Shown in pieces: positions 19,144 to 29,080 of a DNA stretch of 64,000 bases (position 1 is the stretch's first letter; each line of letters begins with the position of its first letter). The stretch is from Sphingomonas sp. TREG-RG-20F-R18-01. GTDB taxonomy: Bacteria; Pseudomonadota; Alphaproteobacteria; Sphingomonadales; Sphingomonadaceae. The DNA is taken from contig NZ_JAKNQQ010000001.1 of the NCBI RefSeq assembly GCF_022662475.1, positions 930,001-994,000 of the forward strand, written 5' to 3'. The notes under the pieces are model-generated. The model saw only the letters and a program-made list of their open reading frames with translations. It was not told the origin of the DNA and made no database searches. The translations under genes and the position numbers were made by a program.

Positions 19144-20847
19144 CTACCGCGCCCCTTGCGCGAACGGGCCGATCATCGTGCCCACGAACCCGCCCGCCTT
19201 GTCGGTGCTGAGGTTGGTCGCATCCACCCCCGGCGCGAGCGTCACCCAGTCCTTGCCGACCGCATAAGCCAGATCGTACCGCCCCCCGTTCGCGGAAATG
19301 CGGAACCGCACCGGCCCGCTGACCGCAACCGCGCGCTCCGCCACGGTCACGCCGGTCCGCGGATCGTCCTTGCCCGCGCGGCGGGCGACCCGGACGAAGG
19401 TCTTGCCGTCGTGCCGCGTAAGCGCGATCGTCAGGAAATAGGCGTCGTTCTGGACCGCGGCGAGCCCCGCCATCTCGCCCTCGCCCGGGGTGAAGCGGAC
19501 TTCGGTCGAAACGCGCGCGACCGCATGTTCCTGCCGCCGCGCGACGAACGCGGGCTTGCCGAAATCGCCGATCCCATCCGCCAGCGGATCGAGCAACAGT
19601 TCGCCACCCCCCAGCCGATAGGGCGCACCGCGCATCGTCATCCACTCGCGACCCAGCTGTGGCCCGGTGAAGTCGGTGCGGACCGAATAGCTCCCGGTCA
19701 GCGGGGTCGACGAAGTCGGCATCGAAGGCAACGGCGCGCGCGCCACGCGTGGCACGCCTTGGCCCTTGGGCAGGATCACCGGCCACCCCGAAGACCAGTC
19801 GACCGGCAGCAGGAAAGTCTCGCGCCCGATGTTGTAATAGTCCTGCGCATAGGGCCGCGTGCCGAGGAACACCGCCCACCAACGCCCGTCGGGTAGCTGG
19901 ACCAGATCGGCATGGCCCGTCGCACTGACGGGATTGGGCCGGCCGACTGGCTGATCGCGCTGGGTCAGCACCGGGTTGATGTCCCGCGGCGCGGGGACAT
20001 ACGGCCCCTCGACCGACTTCGCGCGGAACACGACCTCGCTGTGATTGACGCCGGTGTCGCCCTCGGCCGCAAGCAGGTAATATGTATCCTCGATGCGATA
20101 GATATGCGGTCCCTCGATCCACACCGGCTTGGCCGCGAGATCGACCCCGCCGTCGACGATCATCCTGGGATGCCCGAGCATCCTGAGCGCGACCGGATCG
20201 AACTGTTCGATCCACAACGAGCGGTGACCGTCGTATTTGGATCCGCCGACCGGCGCGCGGTTGTTGACCAGCCACGCCTTGCCATCGGTATCAAAGTACA
20301 GCGACGGATCGATCCCCTCCACGCTCGGCAGGAACACGGGATCGGACCATGGTCCCGCCGGGTTGGTCGCGGTGATTACGAAGTTGCCGCCGCATTTGAC
20401 GCAGGTGTTGACGATGAAGAAGCGCCCGGCGTGGTAATTGATCGCGGGGGCAAACACCCCCTCCGACATCGCACGCCCGGTGAAGTCGAGCTGACCGGGC
20501 CGGTCGATCGCATTGCCGATCTGGCGCCAGTGGACGAGATCGCGGCTGTGGAAAACCGGGATGCCGGGGAACCAGGAGAAGGTCGAATTGACGAGGTAAT
20601 AATCCGCACCCACCCGGACGATGCTCGGGTCGGGATGATAGCCTGCGAGAATCGGATTGCGATAGCTTCCAGCAGGAACCGTCGCGCCATCGCTGCCGCT
20701 GTAGGACACCCAGGCGAACCGTGCCGGGCCCGCCGCCTGCGCCGCGCCCGTGACCAGCGCCAGTGCGCCGATTGCCATGGCGCTGTAACGGCCTGCCGCT
20801 AGCACTATCCGGACGATGCGGGCCGTCGTCGAAATCGGTCGGGACAT
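19144..20847 (-). CDS. GH43 beta-xylosidase with C-terminal beta-sandwich, exported
   Basis: Probably removes xylose from xylo-oligosaccharides; 567 residues. After a signal peptide (about 1-37, ending GAAQAA) the propeller begins with YRNPILAGYHPDPSIVRVG, holding the base aspartate; EGIDPSLYF has the second aspartate and WIEGPHIYR the acid glutamate. From about residue 370 a second beta-sandwich domain (GH43 C2 type) follows. The start at 20847 has GAGGA 9 bases upstream; an ATG at 20856 is less well placed. It is divergent from the semialdehyde dehydrogenase gene and may share its control region. Confidence 0.9.
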   Translation of the reverse strand: MSRPISTTARIVRIVLAAGRYSAMAIGALALVTGAAQAAGPARFAWVSYSGSDGATVPAGSYRNPILAGYHPDPSIVRVGADYYLVNSTFSWFPGIPVFHSRDLVHWRQIGNAIDRPGQLDFTGRAMSEGVFAPAINYHAGRFFIVNTCVKCGGNFVITATNPAGPWSDPVFLPSVEGIDPSLYFDTDGKAWLVNNRAPVGGSKYDGHRSLWIEQFDPVALRMLGHPRMIVDGGVDLAAKPVWIEGPHIYRIEDTYYLLAAEGDTGVNHSEVVFRAKSVEGPYVPAPRDINPVLTQRDQPVGRPNPVSATGHADLVQLPDGRWWAVFLGTRPYAQDYYNIGRETFLLPVDWSSGWPVILPKGQGVPRVARAPLPSMPTSSTPLTGSYSVRTDFTGPQLGREWMTMRGAPYRLGGGELLLDPLADGIGDFGKPAFVARRQEHAVARVSTEVRFTPGEGEMAGLAAVQNDAYFLTIALTRHDGKTFVRVARRAGKDDPRTGVTVAERAVAVSGPVRFRISANGGRYDLAYAVGKDWVTLAPGVDATNLSTDKAGGFVGTMIGPFAQGAR

Positions 20848-20897
20848 GGCGCGCATCCTCAGTCTCGCCTTGCAGTTGGCGTCCGTAAACCCTATTA

Positions 20898-20906
20898 TGT
20901 CTGAGT
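20898..20906 (+). promoter_or_regulatory. TGTCTGAGT motif shared by two pentose promoters
   Basis: TGTCTGAGT in an AT-rich patch lies between the divergent GH43 and semialdehyde dehydrogenase genes. The identical 9-mer, again AT-flanked, lies between xylonate dehydratase and the MFS porter (26313-26321, minus strand). A binding site for the nearby GntR regulator is an inference; only two copies are seen. Confidence 0.5.
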
Positions 20907-20910
20907 TATT

Positions 20911-22506
20911 ATGGAAGGGCTTTTCGTGATCGATGGAGCAATTTTGATCGGTGCTGACGTTCGTCAGGCCGATACGCGGTTCACCGCAATCAACCCCGCG
21001 ACCGGCGAAACGCTCGAGCCGAACTTCTCGGCCGCCGGGCCCGAAGCCGTCGCCGAAGCGGCCGCGCTCGCCGAAGCAGCGTTCCCGGTCTATTCGACGA
21101 CCGACCTCACCACGCGCGCCGCATTCCTCGAGGCGATCGCCGAGGCGATCCTCGCGATCGGCGACGATCTGATCGTTCGCGCGATGAGCGAGAGCGGTCT
21201 CCCCCGCCCGCGTCTCGAAGGCGAGCGCGGTCGTACCGTCGGCCAGCTTCGCATGTTCGCGCAAATGGTTCGCCAGGGCGATTTCCTCGATGCGACGATC
21301 GACCCGGCGCTCCCCGACCGTGCCCCGCTGCCGCGTCCGGACCTGCGCCGCATCAACGTCGCGGTCGGCCCCGTCGCCGTCTTCGGCGCGTCCAACTTTC
21401 CGCTCGCCTTCTCGGTCGCAGGCGGCGACACCGCATCGGCGCTGGCAGCTGGCTGCCCGGTGATCGTCAAGGGCCATCCGGCGCATCCCGGCACCGGCGA
21501 ACTCGTCGCGCGCGCGATCGCCTCGGCGGTCCAGTCGAGCGGTCTGCCCGCGGGTGTCTTCTCCTATCTGCCCGGCGACACGAACGCGCTGGGAGGCGCG
21601 CTCGTCGCGGACCCGCGCGTCAAGGCGGTCGGTTTCACCGGTTCGCGTGGCGGTGGCCTTGCGCTGATGAAGATCGCGGCCGAGCGCGACGAACCGATCC
21701 CGGTCTATGCCGAGATGTCGAGCATCAACCCGGTCATCCTGTTCCCCGCCGCGCTCGCCGCGCGCGCGAAAGAACTGGGTGCCGCTTACGTCCAGTCGCT
21801 GACGATGGGCGCAGGCCAGTTCTGCACGAACCCGGGCCTGGTGATCGCAGTCGAGGGGCCGGATCTCGACACGTTCGTCGCGGCTGCGGGCGAAGAGCTG
21901 ACGGGTAGCGCGGCGCTGACGATGCTGACGCCGGGGATCCACGAAGCCTATCAGAAGGGCGTCGATGCGCTCGGTGGACATTCGGCGGTCCGGACCGTTG
22001 CCCGCGGTGTCGCCGACACCGGCCCGAACCAGGCGATCGGCGCGCTGTTCGAAACCGACGCGGCGAGCTTCCTCGCAGACCGCGCACTCGGGCACGAGGT
22101 GTTCGGCTCGTCGTCGGTCGTCGTGCGCTGCAAGGATCTTGCCGAGGTCGGCCATGTCATCGCCTCGCTCGAAGGCCAGTTGACCGCGACGGTCCAGATC
22201 GACGCGGGCGATGCCGAAGCGGCAGCGGGAATCGTCCCGATCATCGCTGGGCGGGTTGGCCGTATTCTCGCAAACGGCTGGCCGACGGGTGTCGAAGTCA
22301 GTCACGCGATGGTCCACGGCGGCCCCTTCCCCGCCACCAGCGACGGGCGCACGACCTCGGTCGGCACGCTCGCCATCTATCGCTTCCTGCGCCCGGTCTC
22401 GTTCCAGAACCTGCCGCAGGCGATGCTTCCGGCGGCGTTGCGCGATGGCAACCCGTGGGACATCGCGCGCCGGATCGACGGGGTGCGCGAGGCTTCCGCA
22501 CGATGA
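20911..22506 (+). CDS. 2,5-dioxovalerate (alpha-ketoglutaric semialdehyde) dehydrogenase
   Basis: Oxidises alpha-ketoglutaric semialdehyde to 2-oxoglutarate with NAD(P)+, the last step of oxidative pentose breakdown. It is 531 residues, an ALDH of the KGSADH type with the [10 protein letters not shown] stretch, the nucleotide-site GFTGSRGGG, and the catalytic cysteine in [13 protein letters not shown] 20911 lies only 4 bases after the putative operator and has no ribosome site; GTG at 20926 is preceded by GGAAGGG at good spacing and may be the true start, giving 526 residues. The stop overlaps the next gene (ATGA). Confidence 0.9.
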   Translation: MEGLFVIDGAILIGADVRQADTRFTAINPATGETLEPNFSAAGPEAVAEAAALAEAAFPVYSTTDLTTRAAFLEAIAEAILAIGDDLIVRAMSESGLPRPRLEGERGRTVGQLRMFAQMVRQGDFLDATIDPALPDRAPLPRPDLRRINVAVGPVAVFGASNFPLAFSVAGGDTASALAAGCPVIVKGHPAHPGTGELVARAIASAVQSSGLPAGVFSYLPGDTNALGGALVADPRVKAVGFTGSRGGGLALMKIAAERDEPIPVYAEMSSINPVILFPAALAARAKELGAAYVQSLTMGAGQFCTNPGLVIAVEGPDLDTFVAAAGEELTGSAALTMLTPGIHEAYQKGVDALGGHSAVRTVARGVADTGPNQAIGALFETDAASFLADRALGHEVFGSSSVVVRCKDLAEVGHVIASLEGQLTATVQIDAGDAEAAAGIVPIIAGRVGRILANGWPTGVEVSHAMVHGGPFPATSDGRTTSVGTLAIYRFLRPVSFQNLPQAMLPAALRDGNPWDIARRIDGVREASAR

Positions 22507-23474
22507 TCATCTCGCTCGTCCAGTTCGACGATGGCGCGCGCGGCGTTGCCGCGCTGACCCCCGATGGCGCACGCCGCGTCATCGGGGTGTCGACCGTGTT
22601 CGCGCTCGCCGATCTCGCGGTCCAGTCCGAAATGGGGCTGGCCGCGCTTGCGGAGACGCGACTCGGGGACGTCGTGGATCTGGCGGGCGTCCGCGTGTTG
22701 TCGCCGATCGATCACGCCGACGACGCGCATCTGCTCGTCAGCGGGACCGGGCTGACGCATCTCGGCTCGGCCGAGGGCCGCGACCAGATGCATCGCAAGG
22801 CAGCGGAACATCCCGACCCGACCGATTCGATGAAGATGTTCCTGATGGGCGTCGATGGCGGCAAGCCTGCGGCGGGCGAAACGGGCGTCCAGCCCGAATG
22901 GTTCTACAAGGGCGACGGTGCGATTCTCGCTGCCCCCGGCGAACCGCTGACGATGCCGGGCTTCGCGCTCGACGGTGGCGAAGAACCCGAGATCGCGGGG
23001 ATCTACCTGATCGCGTCGGACGGAACGCCGGTGCGGCTCGGCTTTGCGCTCGGCAACGAATTCTCGGACCACGTGACCGAACGCGGCAATTACCTGTGGC
23101 TCGCGCATTCGAAGCTGCGTCCTGCCGCGCTCGGCCCCGAACTGCTGCTCGGCGACCTCCCCGCCGACGTGCGCGGTACCAGCCGGATCGTGCGGGATGG
23201 CGCGACCGTTTGGGAAAAGCCGTTCCTGTCGGGCGAGGCGAACATGTCGCACAGCATCGCCAACCTCGAGCATCATCATTTCAAATATGCCGGCTTTCGC
23301 CGCCCCGGCGACGTTCACGTGCACTTCTTCGGGACTGCGACACTGTCGTTCAGCGAAGGCTTCCAGACACGGCCGGGGGACGTATTCGAAATTGCGGCGG
23401 CGCCATTCACGCTTCCCGTCAGCAACCCGCTGGCTGTGGGGGAGACGGTCGTTCCGCAGGTCCGCGCGCTATAA
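22503..23474 (+). CDS. AraD1-family FAH-type 2-keto-3-deoxy sugar acid dehydratase
   Basis: Likely dehydrates 2-keto-3-deoxy-pentonate to alpha-ketoglutaric semialdehyde, feeding the dehydrogenase encoded just upstream. It is 323 residues with a fumarylacetoacetate-hydrolase fold in the C-terminal half: LGNEFSDHV is the typical metal-site loop, and an [13 protein letters not shown] stretch follows. This is the AraD1/XylX branch. Whether the true substrate is the D-xylose or L-arabinose derivative cannot be told by sequence reading, since both give the same product. The start overlaps the dehydrogenase stop by ATGA. Confidence 0.85.
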   Translation: MIISLVQFDDGARGVAALTPDGARRVIGVSTVFALADLAVQSEMGLAALAETRLGDVVDLAGVRVLSPIDHADDAHLLVSGTGLTHLGSAEGRDQMHRKAAEHPDPTDSMKMFLMGVDGGKPAAGETGVQPEWFYKGDGAILAAPGEPLTMPGFALDGGEEPEIAGIYLIASDGTPVRLGFALGNEFSDHVTERGNYLWLAHSKLRPAALGPELLLGDLPADVRGTSRIVRDGATVWEKPFLSGEANMSHSIANLEHHHFKYAGFRRPGDVHVHFFGTATLSFSEGFQTRPGDVFEIAAAPFTLPVSNPLAVGETVVPQVRAL

Positions 23475-23538
23475 TCGCGTGCAGCTTCCGGAGCGCTACG
23501 CGATCGGCTAGCATCGGTGCCACACGCAAGGAAGCGGC

Positions 23539-24255
23539 ATGACCGGAGACGACGACCGCAGCTTTGCCCCGCGCATTCACGGGATCATCGCGCACGACAT
23601 TGGCGTCGAGATCGTCAGCGGGGTACGCCAGCCCGGCACCGTGTTCGGCGGCGAGATCGAGGCGAGCGAGGCGCTCGGCATCTCGCGCACCGCCTACCGC
23701 GAGGCGATCCGTATCCTGGCCGCCAAGGGACTGGTCGAGAGCCGACCCAAGGCCGGCACGCGCGTCACCCCCCGCAGCCGCTGGAACCTGCTCGACGTCG
23801 ACGTGCTGGCATGGACGTTCGAGGGCGAACCCGACACCGATTTCATCATCGACCTGTTCGAATTGCGCGGCGTGATCGAACCCGCGGCCGCTGCGTTTGC
23901 GGCGCGGCGGCGGACAGATACCGATCTGGCCGAGATGAGCGACGCGCTCGAAGCAATGCGGCTATACGGGCTGAAGGACGCGCGCGGGCAGACCGCGGAC
24001 CAGCGTTTCCACCGCGCGATCCTCGCCGCCGCGCGCAATGAACCGCTTGCGGCGCTCGCCAACAGCGTCGGCGCGGCGGTGCGCTGGACGACGACGTTCA
24101 AGCACCGCAAGCACGCTTTGCCACGCGATCCATTGCCGGACCACGAGCGGGTGCAGGAGGCAATCGTCGCAGGGGATGCCAAGGCAGCGCATGACGCGAT
24201 GGTGGATCTGTTGCGGCTCGCGCTCGGCGACATGGGGCTGGCGGAGCGGGACTAG
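23539..24255 (+). CDS. GntR-family (FadR subgroup) regulator
   Basis: DNA-binding repressor or activator, 238 residues. The N-terminal winged helix (about 10-80) has LGISRTAYREAIRILAAKGLVESRPKAGT and the C-terminal all-helical FCD domain (about 95-225) has DLFELRGVIEPAAA and the metal-site histidine in FHRAIL. It follows the two oxidative-pathway genes with a 64-bp gap, so it probably senses a sugar acid and controls this cluster. The TGTCTGAGT sites at 20898 and 26313 are candidate targets. Confidence 0.9.
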   Translation: MTGDDDRSFAPRIHGIIAHDIGVEIVSGVRQPGTVFGGEIEASEALGISRTAYREAIRILAAKGLVESRPKAGTRVTPRSRWNLLDVDVLAWTFEGEPDTDFIIDLFELRGVIEPAAAAFAARRRTDTDLAEMSDALEAMRLYGLKDARGQTADQRFHRAILAAARNEPLAALANSVGAAVRWTTTFKHRKHALPRDPLPDHERVQEAIVAGDAKAAHDAMVDLLRLALGDMGLAERD

Positions 24256-24319
24256 AGAGCCGCTCGACAGTACAGCATCGCAAGGGACATGCCTCCCGCC
24301 TTCCCCTAAACCTGAATCG

Positions 24320-24425
24320 CTTCCCCGGCGAAGGCCGGGGCCCAGTAGCAGTGGCCGTGGTTGCTCGGACGCACCTGCCCGTTACTTCGACCTTCCCGAC
24401 TGGGCCCCGGCCTCCGCCGGGGAAG
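24320..24425. repeat. Family A palindrome pair
   Basis: Two inward-facing copies of the CCCCGGCGAAGGCCGGGG unit (the right one with one change) around a core unrelated to the other copies. It occupies the gap between the convergent GntR and xylonate dehydratase genes and may end both transcripts. Confidence 0.85.
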
Positions 24426-24474
24426 TCGCCAGCTCAGAGACCAGCGACTTCCCAAGACGGAAGTCTCGGTCGCC

Positions 24475-26271
24475 TTAATGGTTATCTCGCGGCAATCCGC
24501 GCGTCTGCGCGATGCGCTGATACGCCTCCGAGCCTTCGAGGATCGCGCCCGTCCCCAACTGCCCGACCACGGACCGCTGGATTTCCTGCCACGGGGTCTG
24601 CGACGCGGGATACTGATACCCCCCCGCCGCCTTCAGCGCGTCACGCCGTGCCGCGATCTCGGCATCGTCGATCAGCACGTCGGCGGTGCCGCGGTTGAGG
24701 TCGATCCGCACCCGGTCCCCCGTGCGCAGTAGCGCGAGCGTGCCGCCGGCGGCTGCCTCGGGCGAGGCGTTGAGGATCGACGGGCTGCCGCTCGTCCCCG
24801 ACTGGCGACCGTCGCCGATGCACGGCAGCGCATGGACGCCGTCGAGGATCAGATGCGCGGGCGGACGCATATTGACGACTTCGGCCGCGCCCGGATAACC
24901 GATCGGCCCCGCGCCGCGCATCACCAGCAAGGTTTCCGGCGTGATCCCGGTCGCGGGATCGTCGATCAGCCGGTGATATTCCTCAGGGCCGTCGAAAACC
25001 ACGACCGGCCCCTCGAACGCATCGAGATCGCCCGGGGTCGACAAATAGCGCTCGCGGAATTCGGGCGAGATCACGCTCGTCTTCATCACGGCATTGTCGA
25101 ACAGATTGCCCGACAGCACGACGAAGCCCGCCGCTTCCATCAGCGGGGTCGCGAACGGACGGATCACCTTCTCGTCCTCGATTCCGACGCCGCGGCAATT
25201 CTCGCCCATCGTCTTGCCGTTGACGGTCATCGCGCCCTCGGCGATTAGCCCTTGGTCGATCAGCTGCGACACGACCGCCGGGACACCGCCCGCACGGTAG
25301 AAATCCTCGCCGAGATATTCGCCCGCGGGCTGCAAATTGACGAGCAACGGAATATCCAGCCCATGCGACTGCCACGTCTCGACCGGCACATCGACGCCGA
25401 TGTGGCGCGAGATCGCCGTCAGATGGATCGGCGCGTTGGTCGACCCGCCGATCGCGGAATTGACCCGAATCGCGTTGAGGAAGGCGTCGCGTGTCATGAT
25501 GTCCGAGGGCTTGAGGTCCTCGGCGACCATGTCGACGATGCGCTTGCCGGTCAGATACGCGACTTCCTGGCGATCACGATACGGCGCGGGGATCGCGGCC
25601 GAACCCGGCAACGACATGCCGAGCGCCTCGCACAGCGAGTTCATCGTCGTCGCGGTGCCCATCGTGTTGCAATAGCCGGTCGACGGTGCCGACGACGCCA
25701 CCAGGCGGATGAATTCGGCGTGATCGATCTCGCCCGCCGCGAGCAGCTCGCGCGCCTTCCACACGATCGTGCCCGACCCGGTGCGCTCGCCCTTGTGCCA
25801 GCCGTTGAGCATCGGGCCGACCGACAGAGCGATCGCCGGAATGTTCACGGTCGCCGCCGCCATCAGACAGGCCGGGGTGGTCTTGTCGCAGCCGATCGTC
25901 AGCACGACGCCGTCGAGCGGATAGCCGTACAGCGTCTCGACCAGCCCGAGATACGCAAGGTTGCGGTCGAGGCCCGCGGTCGGGCGCTTGCCGGTTTCCT
26001 GGATCGGGTGGACCGGGAATTCGAGCGCGATGCCGCCCGCTTCGCGAATGCCTTCGCGCAGCCGCTCGGCGAGCACGAGGTGGTGGCGGTTGCACGGCGA
26101 CAGGTCGGAACCCGTCTGCGCAATGCCGATGATCGGCTTGCCCGATTGCAGCTCGGCAAGGCTCAGGCCGAAGTTGAGATACCGCTCGAGATACAGAGCG
26201 GTCATGTCGATGTTGTCAGGATTATCGAACCACGCACGGCTGCGGAGCTTGGGAGGGGTGGACTCGGACAT
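24475..26271 (-). CDS. xylD: Xylonate dehydratase (IlvD/Edd family)
   Basis: Removes water from D-xylonate to give 2-keto-3-deoxyxylonate; 598 residues. It closely follows Caulobacter XylD as I recall it: [34 protein letters not shown] with an Fe-S cysteine, [15 protein letters not shown] with the next cluster cysteine, [11 protein letters not shown] with another, and [20 protein letters not shown] near the end. L-arabinonate dehydratase is a close relative and remains possible. The ATG at 26271 has GGAG 9-10 bases upstream; the frame beyond it has only a weak TTG. It is divergent from the MFS porter over a shared 78-bp region. Confidence 0.9.
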   Translation of the reverse strand: MSESTPPKLRSRAWFDNPDNIDMTALYLERYLNFGLSLAELQSGKPIIGIAQTGSDLSPCNRHHLVLAERLREGIREAGGIALEFPVHPIQETGKRPTAGLDRNLAYLGLVETLYGYPLDGVVLTIGCDKTTPACLMAAATVNIPAIALSVGPMLNGWHKGERTGSGTIVWKARELLAAGEIDHAEFIRLVASSAPSTGYCNTMGTATTMNSLCEALGMSLPGSAAIPAPYRDRQEVAYLTGKRIVDMVAEDLKPSDIMTRDAFLNAIRVNSAIGGSTNAPIHLTAISRHIGVDVPVETWQSHGLDIPLLVNLQPAGEYLGEDFYRAGGVPAVVSQLIDQGLIAEGAMTVNGKTMGENCRGVGIEDEKVIRPFATPLMEAAGFVVLSGNLFDNAVMKTSVISPEFRERYLSTPGDLDAFEGPVVVFDGPEEYHRLIDDPATGITPETLLVMRGAGPIGYPGAAEVVNMRPPAHLILDGVHALPCIGDGRQSGTSGSPSILNASPEAAAGGTLALLRTGDRVRIDLNRGTADVLIDDAEIAARRDALKAAGGYQYPASQTPWQEIQRSVVGQLGTGAILEGSEAYQRIAQTRGLPRDNH

Positions 26272-26312
26272 TTTCGGGAACTCCGCGTTTGACGCTATCG
26301 GTACGGGGATAT

Positions 26313-26321
26313 ACTCAGACA
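26313..26321 (-). promoter_or_regulatory. Second TGTCTGAGT motif, between xylD and the sugar porter
   Basis: On the minus strand this reads TGTCTGAGT with AT-rich flanks, matching the site at 20898-20906. It is centred in the 78-bp divergent region, 42 bases from the xylD start and 28 from the porter start, where it could control both. Confidence 0.5.
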
Positions 26322-26349
26322 ATTATAAGATCAATGAGGATGCGAGCCA

Positions 26350-27651
26350 ATGGCGATTACTCCGACCCGGCAATCTGCCCCTGATATGGCGGCGACGGAG
26401 GACGGGATACGCCCGTCCTATGTCAGCGCGCTCGTGCTGCTCGGTACCCTGTTCTTCATGTGGGGTTTCATCACGGTCATCAACAACACGTTGCTGCCGC
26501 ATCTGCGCAGCGTGTTCGACCTGAGCTACACCCAGACGACGCTGATCGAGAGCGTCTGGTTCATCGCCTATTTCTTCGCGTCGATCCCCTCGGCCAAGCT
26601 GATCGAGCGGATCGGCTACAAGCGCTCGCTCGTCACCGGGTTGCTGATCATGGCAGCGGGCGCGGTCGGGATGACGCTTGCCGCGAGCATTCCGTCCTAC
26701 GGCGTCACGCTCGTCATGCTGTTCGTGATCGCCAGCGGGATCACGCTGCTGCAGGTCGCCGCCAACCCCTATGTCGCCGTGATCGGCGCCCCCGAGACCG
26801 CCTCTGCGCGGCTCAACCTGGTCCAGGCGCTCAACTCGGCCGGGACGATGCTCGCGCCCTTGTTCGGCGCCTATCTGATCCTCGGGCGCTCGACCAGCGG
26901 CACCGCCAAGTCGGGGGCTGTCTTCACCCAGGCCGAGCGGCTCGCAGATGCGCAGTCGGTGGTGTTGCCCTATGTGCTGGTGGCGATCGTACTGGTCGTC
27001 CTCGCGGTCGTGATCGCACGCTTTCCCCTGCCCGCGATGGGGGGCACGACCAGCCGAATGGCGAAGGAAGAGCGCAAGAACCATTCGCTCTGGCGCCACC
27101 GCAACCTGGTGTTCGGTATTCCCGCGATCTTCATCTATCTGATCGCCGAGATCGGCGTCGCCAACCTGTTCGTCAATTTCGTCAGCCAGCCGCAGATCGC
27201 CGACCTGACGCACGAACAGGCCGGCCGTTACCTGACCTTCCTGTGGGGCGGGATGATGATCGGGCGGTTCGTGGGTTCGTTCATCATGCAGAAGATTCCG
27301 GCTGAAACGGTGCTCGCGGCCTTCTCGATCGGCGCGTTCGTGGTGATGCTCGTCACCGTGTTTACGACCGGTCCGGTTGCGATGTGGGCGCTGATCCTCG
27401 TCGGGCTGTTCCACTCGATCATGTTCCCGACGATCTTCACGCTCGGGATCAAGGGCCTTGGGCCGCTCACCGAGGAAGGTTCGGGGCTGCTGATCATGGC
27501 GATCGCCGGCGGCGCGCTGGTCGTGGTGCAGGGCAAGCTCGCCGACATGTACGGGTTGCAGGCGTCGTTCCTGCTGACGGCCGCGTGCGAGCTGTACGTA
27601 CTGTTCTACGCGCTGTGGGGCTGCCGTACCACGGCGACGGCGCCGGATTGA
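26350..27651 (+). CDS. FHS-type sugar:H+ symporter (FucP/GluP-like MFS)
   Basis: Inner-membrane sugar transporter, 433 residues with 12 predicted helices. FMWGFITVINNTLLPHL, an RIGYKRSL loop between helices 2 and 3, and LQVAANPYVAVIG with SARLNLVQALNSAGT are the FHS-family signature. GAGGA precedes the ATG by 9 bases. Members carry fucose, glucose, galactose or pentoses; the divergent xylonate dehydratase gene suggests a pentose or its acid here. No TonB receptor for outer-membrane uptake is in the window. Confidence 0.88.
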   Translation: MAITPTRQSAPDMAATEDGIRPSYVSALVLLGTLFFMWGFITVINNTLLPHLRSVFDLSYTQTTLIESVWFIAYFFASIPSAKLIERIGYKRSLVTGLLIMAAGAVGMTLAASIPSYGVTLVMLFVIASGITLLQVAANPYVAVIGAPETASARLNLVQALNSAGTMLAPLFGAYLILGRSTSGTAKSGAVFTQAERLADAQSVVLPYVLVAIVLVVLAVVIARFPLPAMGGTTSRMAKEERKNHSLWRHRNLVFGIPAIFIYLIAEIGVANLFVNFVSQPQIADLTHEQAGRYLTFLWGGMMIGRFVGSFIMQKIPAETVLAAFSIGAFVVMLVTVFTTGPVAMWALILVGLFHSIMFPTIFTLGIKGLGPLTEEGSGLLIMAIAGGALVVVQGKLADMYGLQASFLLTAACELYVLFYALWGCRTTATAPD

Positions 27652-27670
27652 TCGCACCCCTGCGCGGTGG

Positions 27671-28375
27671 TCAGCCCATCGGGTCGCGCGCGCTTTCCCC
27701 CAGCACGCGCGCCACCGCCAGCAACACCTCCGGACGAACCTGGACCAGCACGTGGCTGCTGCGTACCTCGATCGTCCGGCCGTTCGTATCGTGACAGATC
27801 ATGCCGTTGACGAAGCCGTCGCTCCGGCTCCAGATTGCGGTGGACGGTACCGGCAGCGGTTCCGCCACCAGCTTGCGTTGCGCCAGCACGTTGGGCGCGT
27901 CGATCTGCTCCCCGGTCAGCACCTGGAACGATCGCCATACGTTCGTGGCGCGCGGCGACCCGGCGAACGGCGAGCTGATCGTGACGACCTCGCGCACCAT
28001 GTCGGGCAGGCGGTGCGCCGCATACCGTGCCATGATCCCGCCAAGACTGACCCCGATCAGCGTGACGCGTTCCCCGGTTTCGGCATGCAGCGCACGGACC
28101 CGATCGAGCAGCAGCGCGCCTTCGTTGCCGATCGCGCGAACCCCGAAATTACGGCCCAGGCCCCACCCTTCGGCACGATAGCCGAGCTGGTTCAGATAGC
28201 GTCGCAGCACGACGAGCGAGCGATCGCTGTTGATCAGCCCGGGCAGCAACAGGATCGGCCGCCCGTCGCCGCGCGGTGCCTTGGCGAGCTTTCCCTGCGC
28301 GCCCAGCAGCGACGCGAGGCCAAAGGCGGCACGCGGCAGTTCCGCCGCCCACAACAGACGCGACGGGGGCCTCAT
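27671..28375 (-). CDS. Alpha/beta hydrolase, lipase-like
   Basis: A 234-residue alpha/beta hydrolase. The oxyanion region is ILLLPGLINSD and the nucleophile elbow is IGVSLGGIMARY; later acid and histidine residues are plausible in WSRSDGFVNG and RSSHVLV. The shape recalls small intracellular esterases that act on unknown ester or lipid substrates. Its ATG overlaps the stop of the DUF2459 gene (ATGA), so the two are co-translated. No signal peptide is seen. Confidence 0.8.
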   Translation of the reverse strand: MRPPSRLLWAAELPRAAFGLASLLGAQGKLAKAPRGDGRPILLLPGLINSDRSLVVLRRYLNQLGYRAEGWGLGRNFGVRAIGNEGALLLDRVRALHAETGERVTLIGVSLGGIMARYAAHRLPDMVREVVTISSPFAGSPRATNVWRSFQVLTGEQIDAPNVLAQRKLVAEPLPVPSTAIWSRSDGFVNGMICHDTNGRTIEVRSSHVLVQVRPEVLLAVARVLGESARDPMG

Positions 28376-29034
28376 GCCGCGAACCAGCCGAGTACGGTCA
28401 CCGGAAACGGGGTCCACGCGCCGATCCTGACGCCCGCCGCGCGCAGGGCGTCCCCGGTCCAGCTGTTGCAGGTACGCAGCGCATCATAGCGACCGGTCGC
28501 CGCGTAAAACGCGTCATCCATGCCATAACCGGTGCGGTGCCAGCCACGTGGGCCGAAACTGCCCCGGACGAAGGCGGCGAGCCGCCGGTATTCCGCGGGA
28601 CGCAGCGTCACCACGCGCGCCTGATCACCCGGCGATGGCAGCGCGATATGCTCGACGTGCAGCACGGTCTGCCCACTTCCGAGCGCCGCTGCCGCCACGG
28701 TGGCCGGCCGGACGTCGCGCCATGTGGGTGTTTCCACGTAGAACCGGCGGTCTCCCCATCCGATCGCGACGTGGTCATAACCGGCATAGCGCGGGTCAGC
28801 GAGATCTTCCGCCCGCGCAAGCGCGCGCCAGTCGACTCCGGCCGCCACTTTCGGCAGCACCAGTCCGGTATGGACGCCATTGCTCTCGACCAGAATCCGC
28901 ACGCCGTCCACTGGCGCGGTCCACCCGGTATTGGCCGGGACCGCGCCGCCGACCATCCCTGCCGCACCATAGCCCGCCAAGGCGAGCATGACGACGAAAA
29001 GTCCCGTGCCGATTGAATGGATTACTTGTGGCAT
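28372..29034 (-). CDS. DUF2459 (TIGR02117) membrane-anchored protein
   Basis: A 220-residue protein with one N-terminal helix (about 8-30) and an exported domain. The conserved ESNGVHTGLVLP at the start of the domain, GWGDRRFYVETP in the middle and TCNSWTG near the end are marks of DUF2459, where a histidine and a cysteine suggest a hydrolase-like active site (inferred). Function is unknown; the family was first noted near urease genes and PHA genes in other bacteria, neither of which is present. It is divergent from phhA and coupled to the hydrolase gene. Confidence 0.8.
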   Translation of the reverse strand: MPQVIHSIGTGLFVVMLALAGYGAAGMVGGAVPANTGWTAPVDGVRILVESNGVHTGLVLPKVAAGVDWRALARAEDLADPRYAGYDHVAIGWGDRRFYVETPTWRDVRPATVAAAALGSGQTVLHVEHIALPSPGDQARVVTLRPAEYRRLAAFVRGSFGPRGWHRTGYGMDDAFYAATGRYDALRTCNSWTGDALRAAGVRIGAWTPFPVTVLGWFAA

Positions 29035-29080
29035 TCGCTTCCTGTTTCATCCCCGGCGGGCGCTATGATAGGGACGTTCC

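Noticed and set aside
20857..22317. Long 5' extension of the GH43 frame on the minus strand
   Set aside because: It is the antisense of the semialdehyde dehydrogenase gene; the signal peptide starts at 20847.
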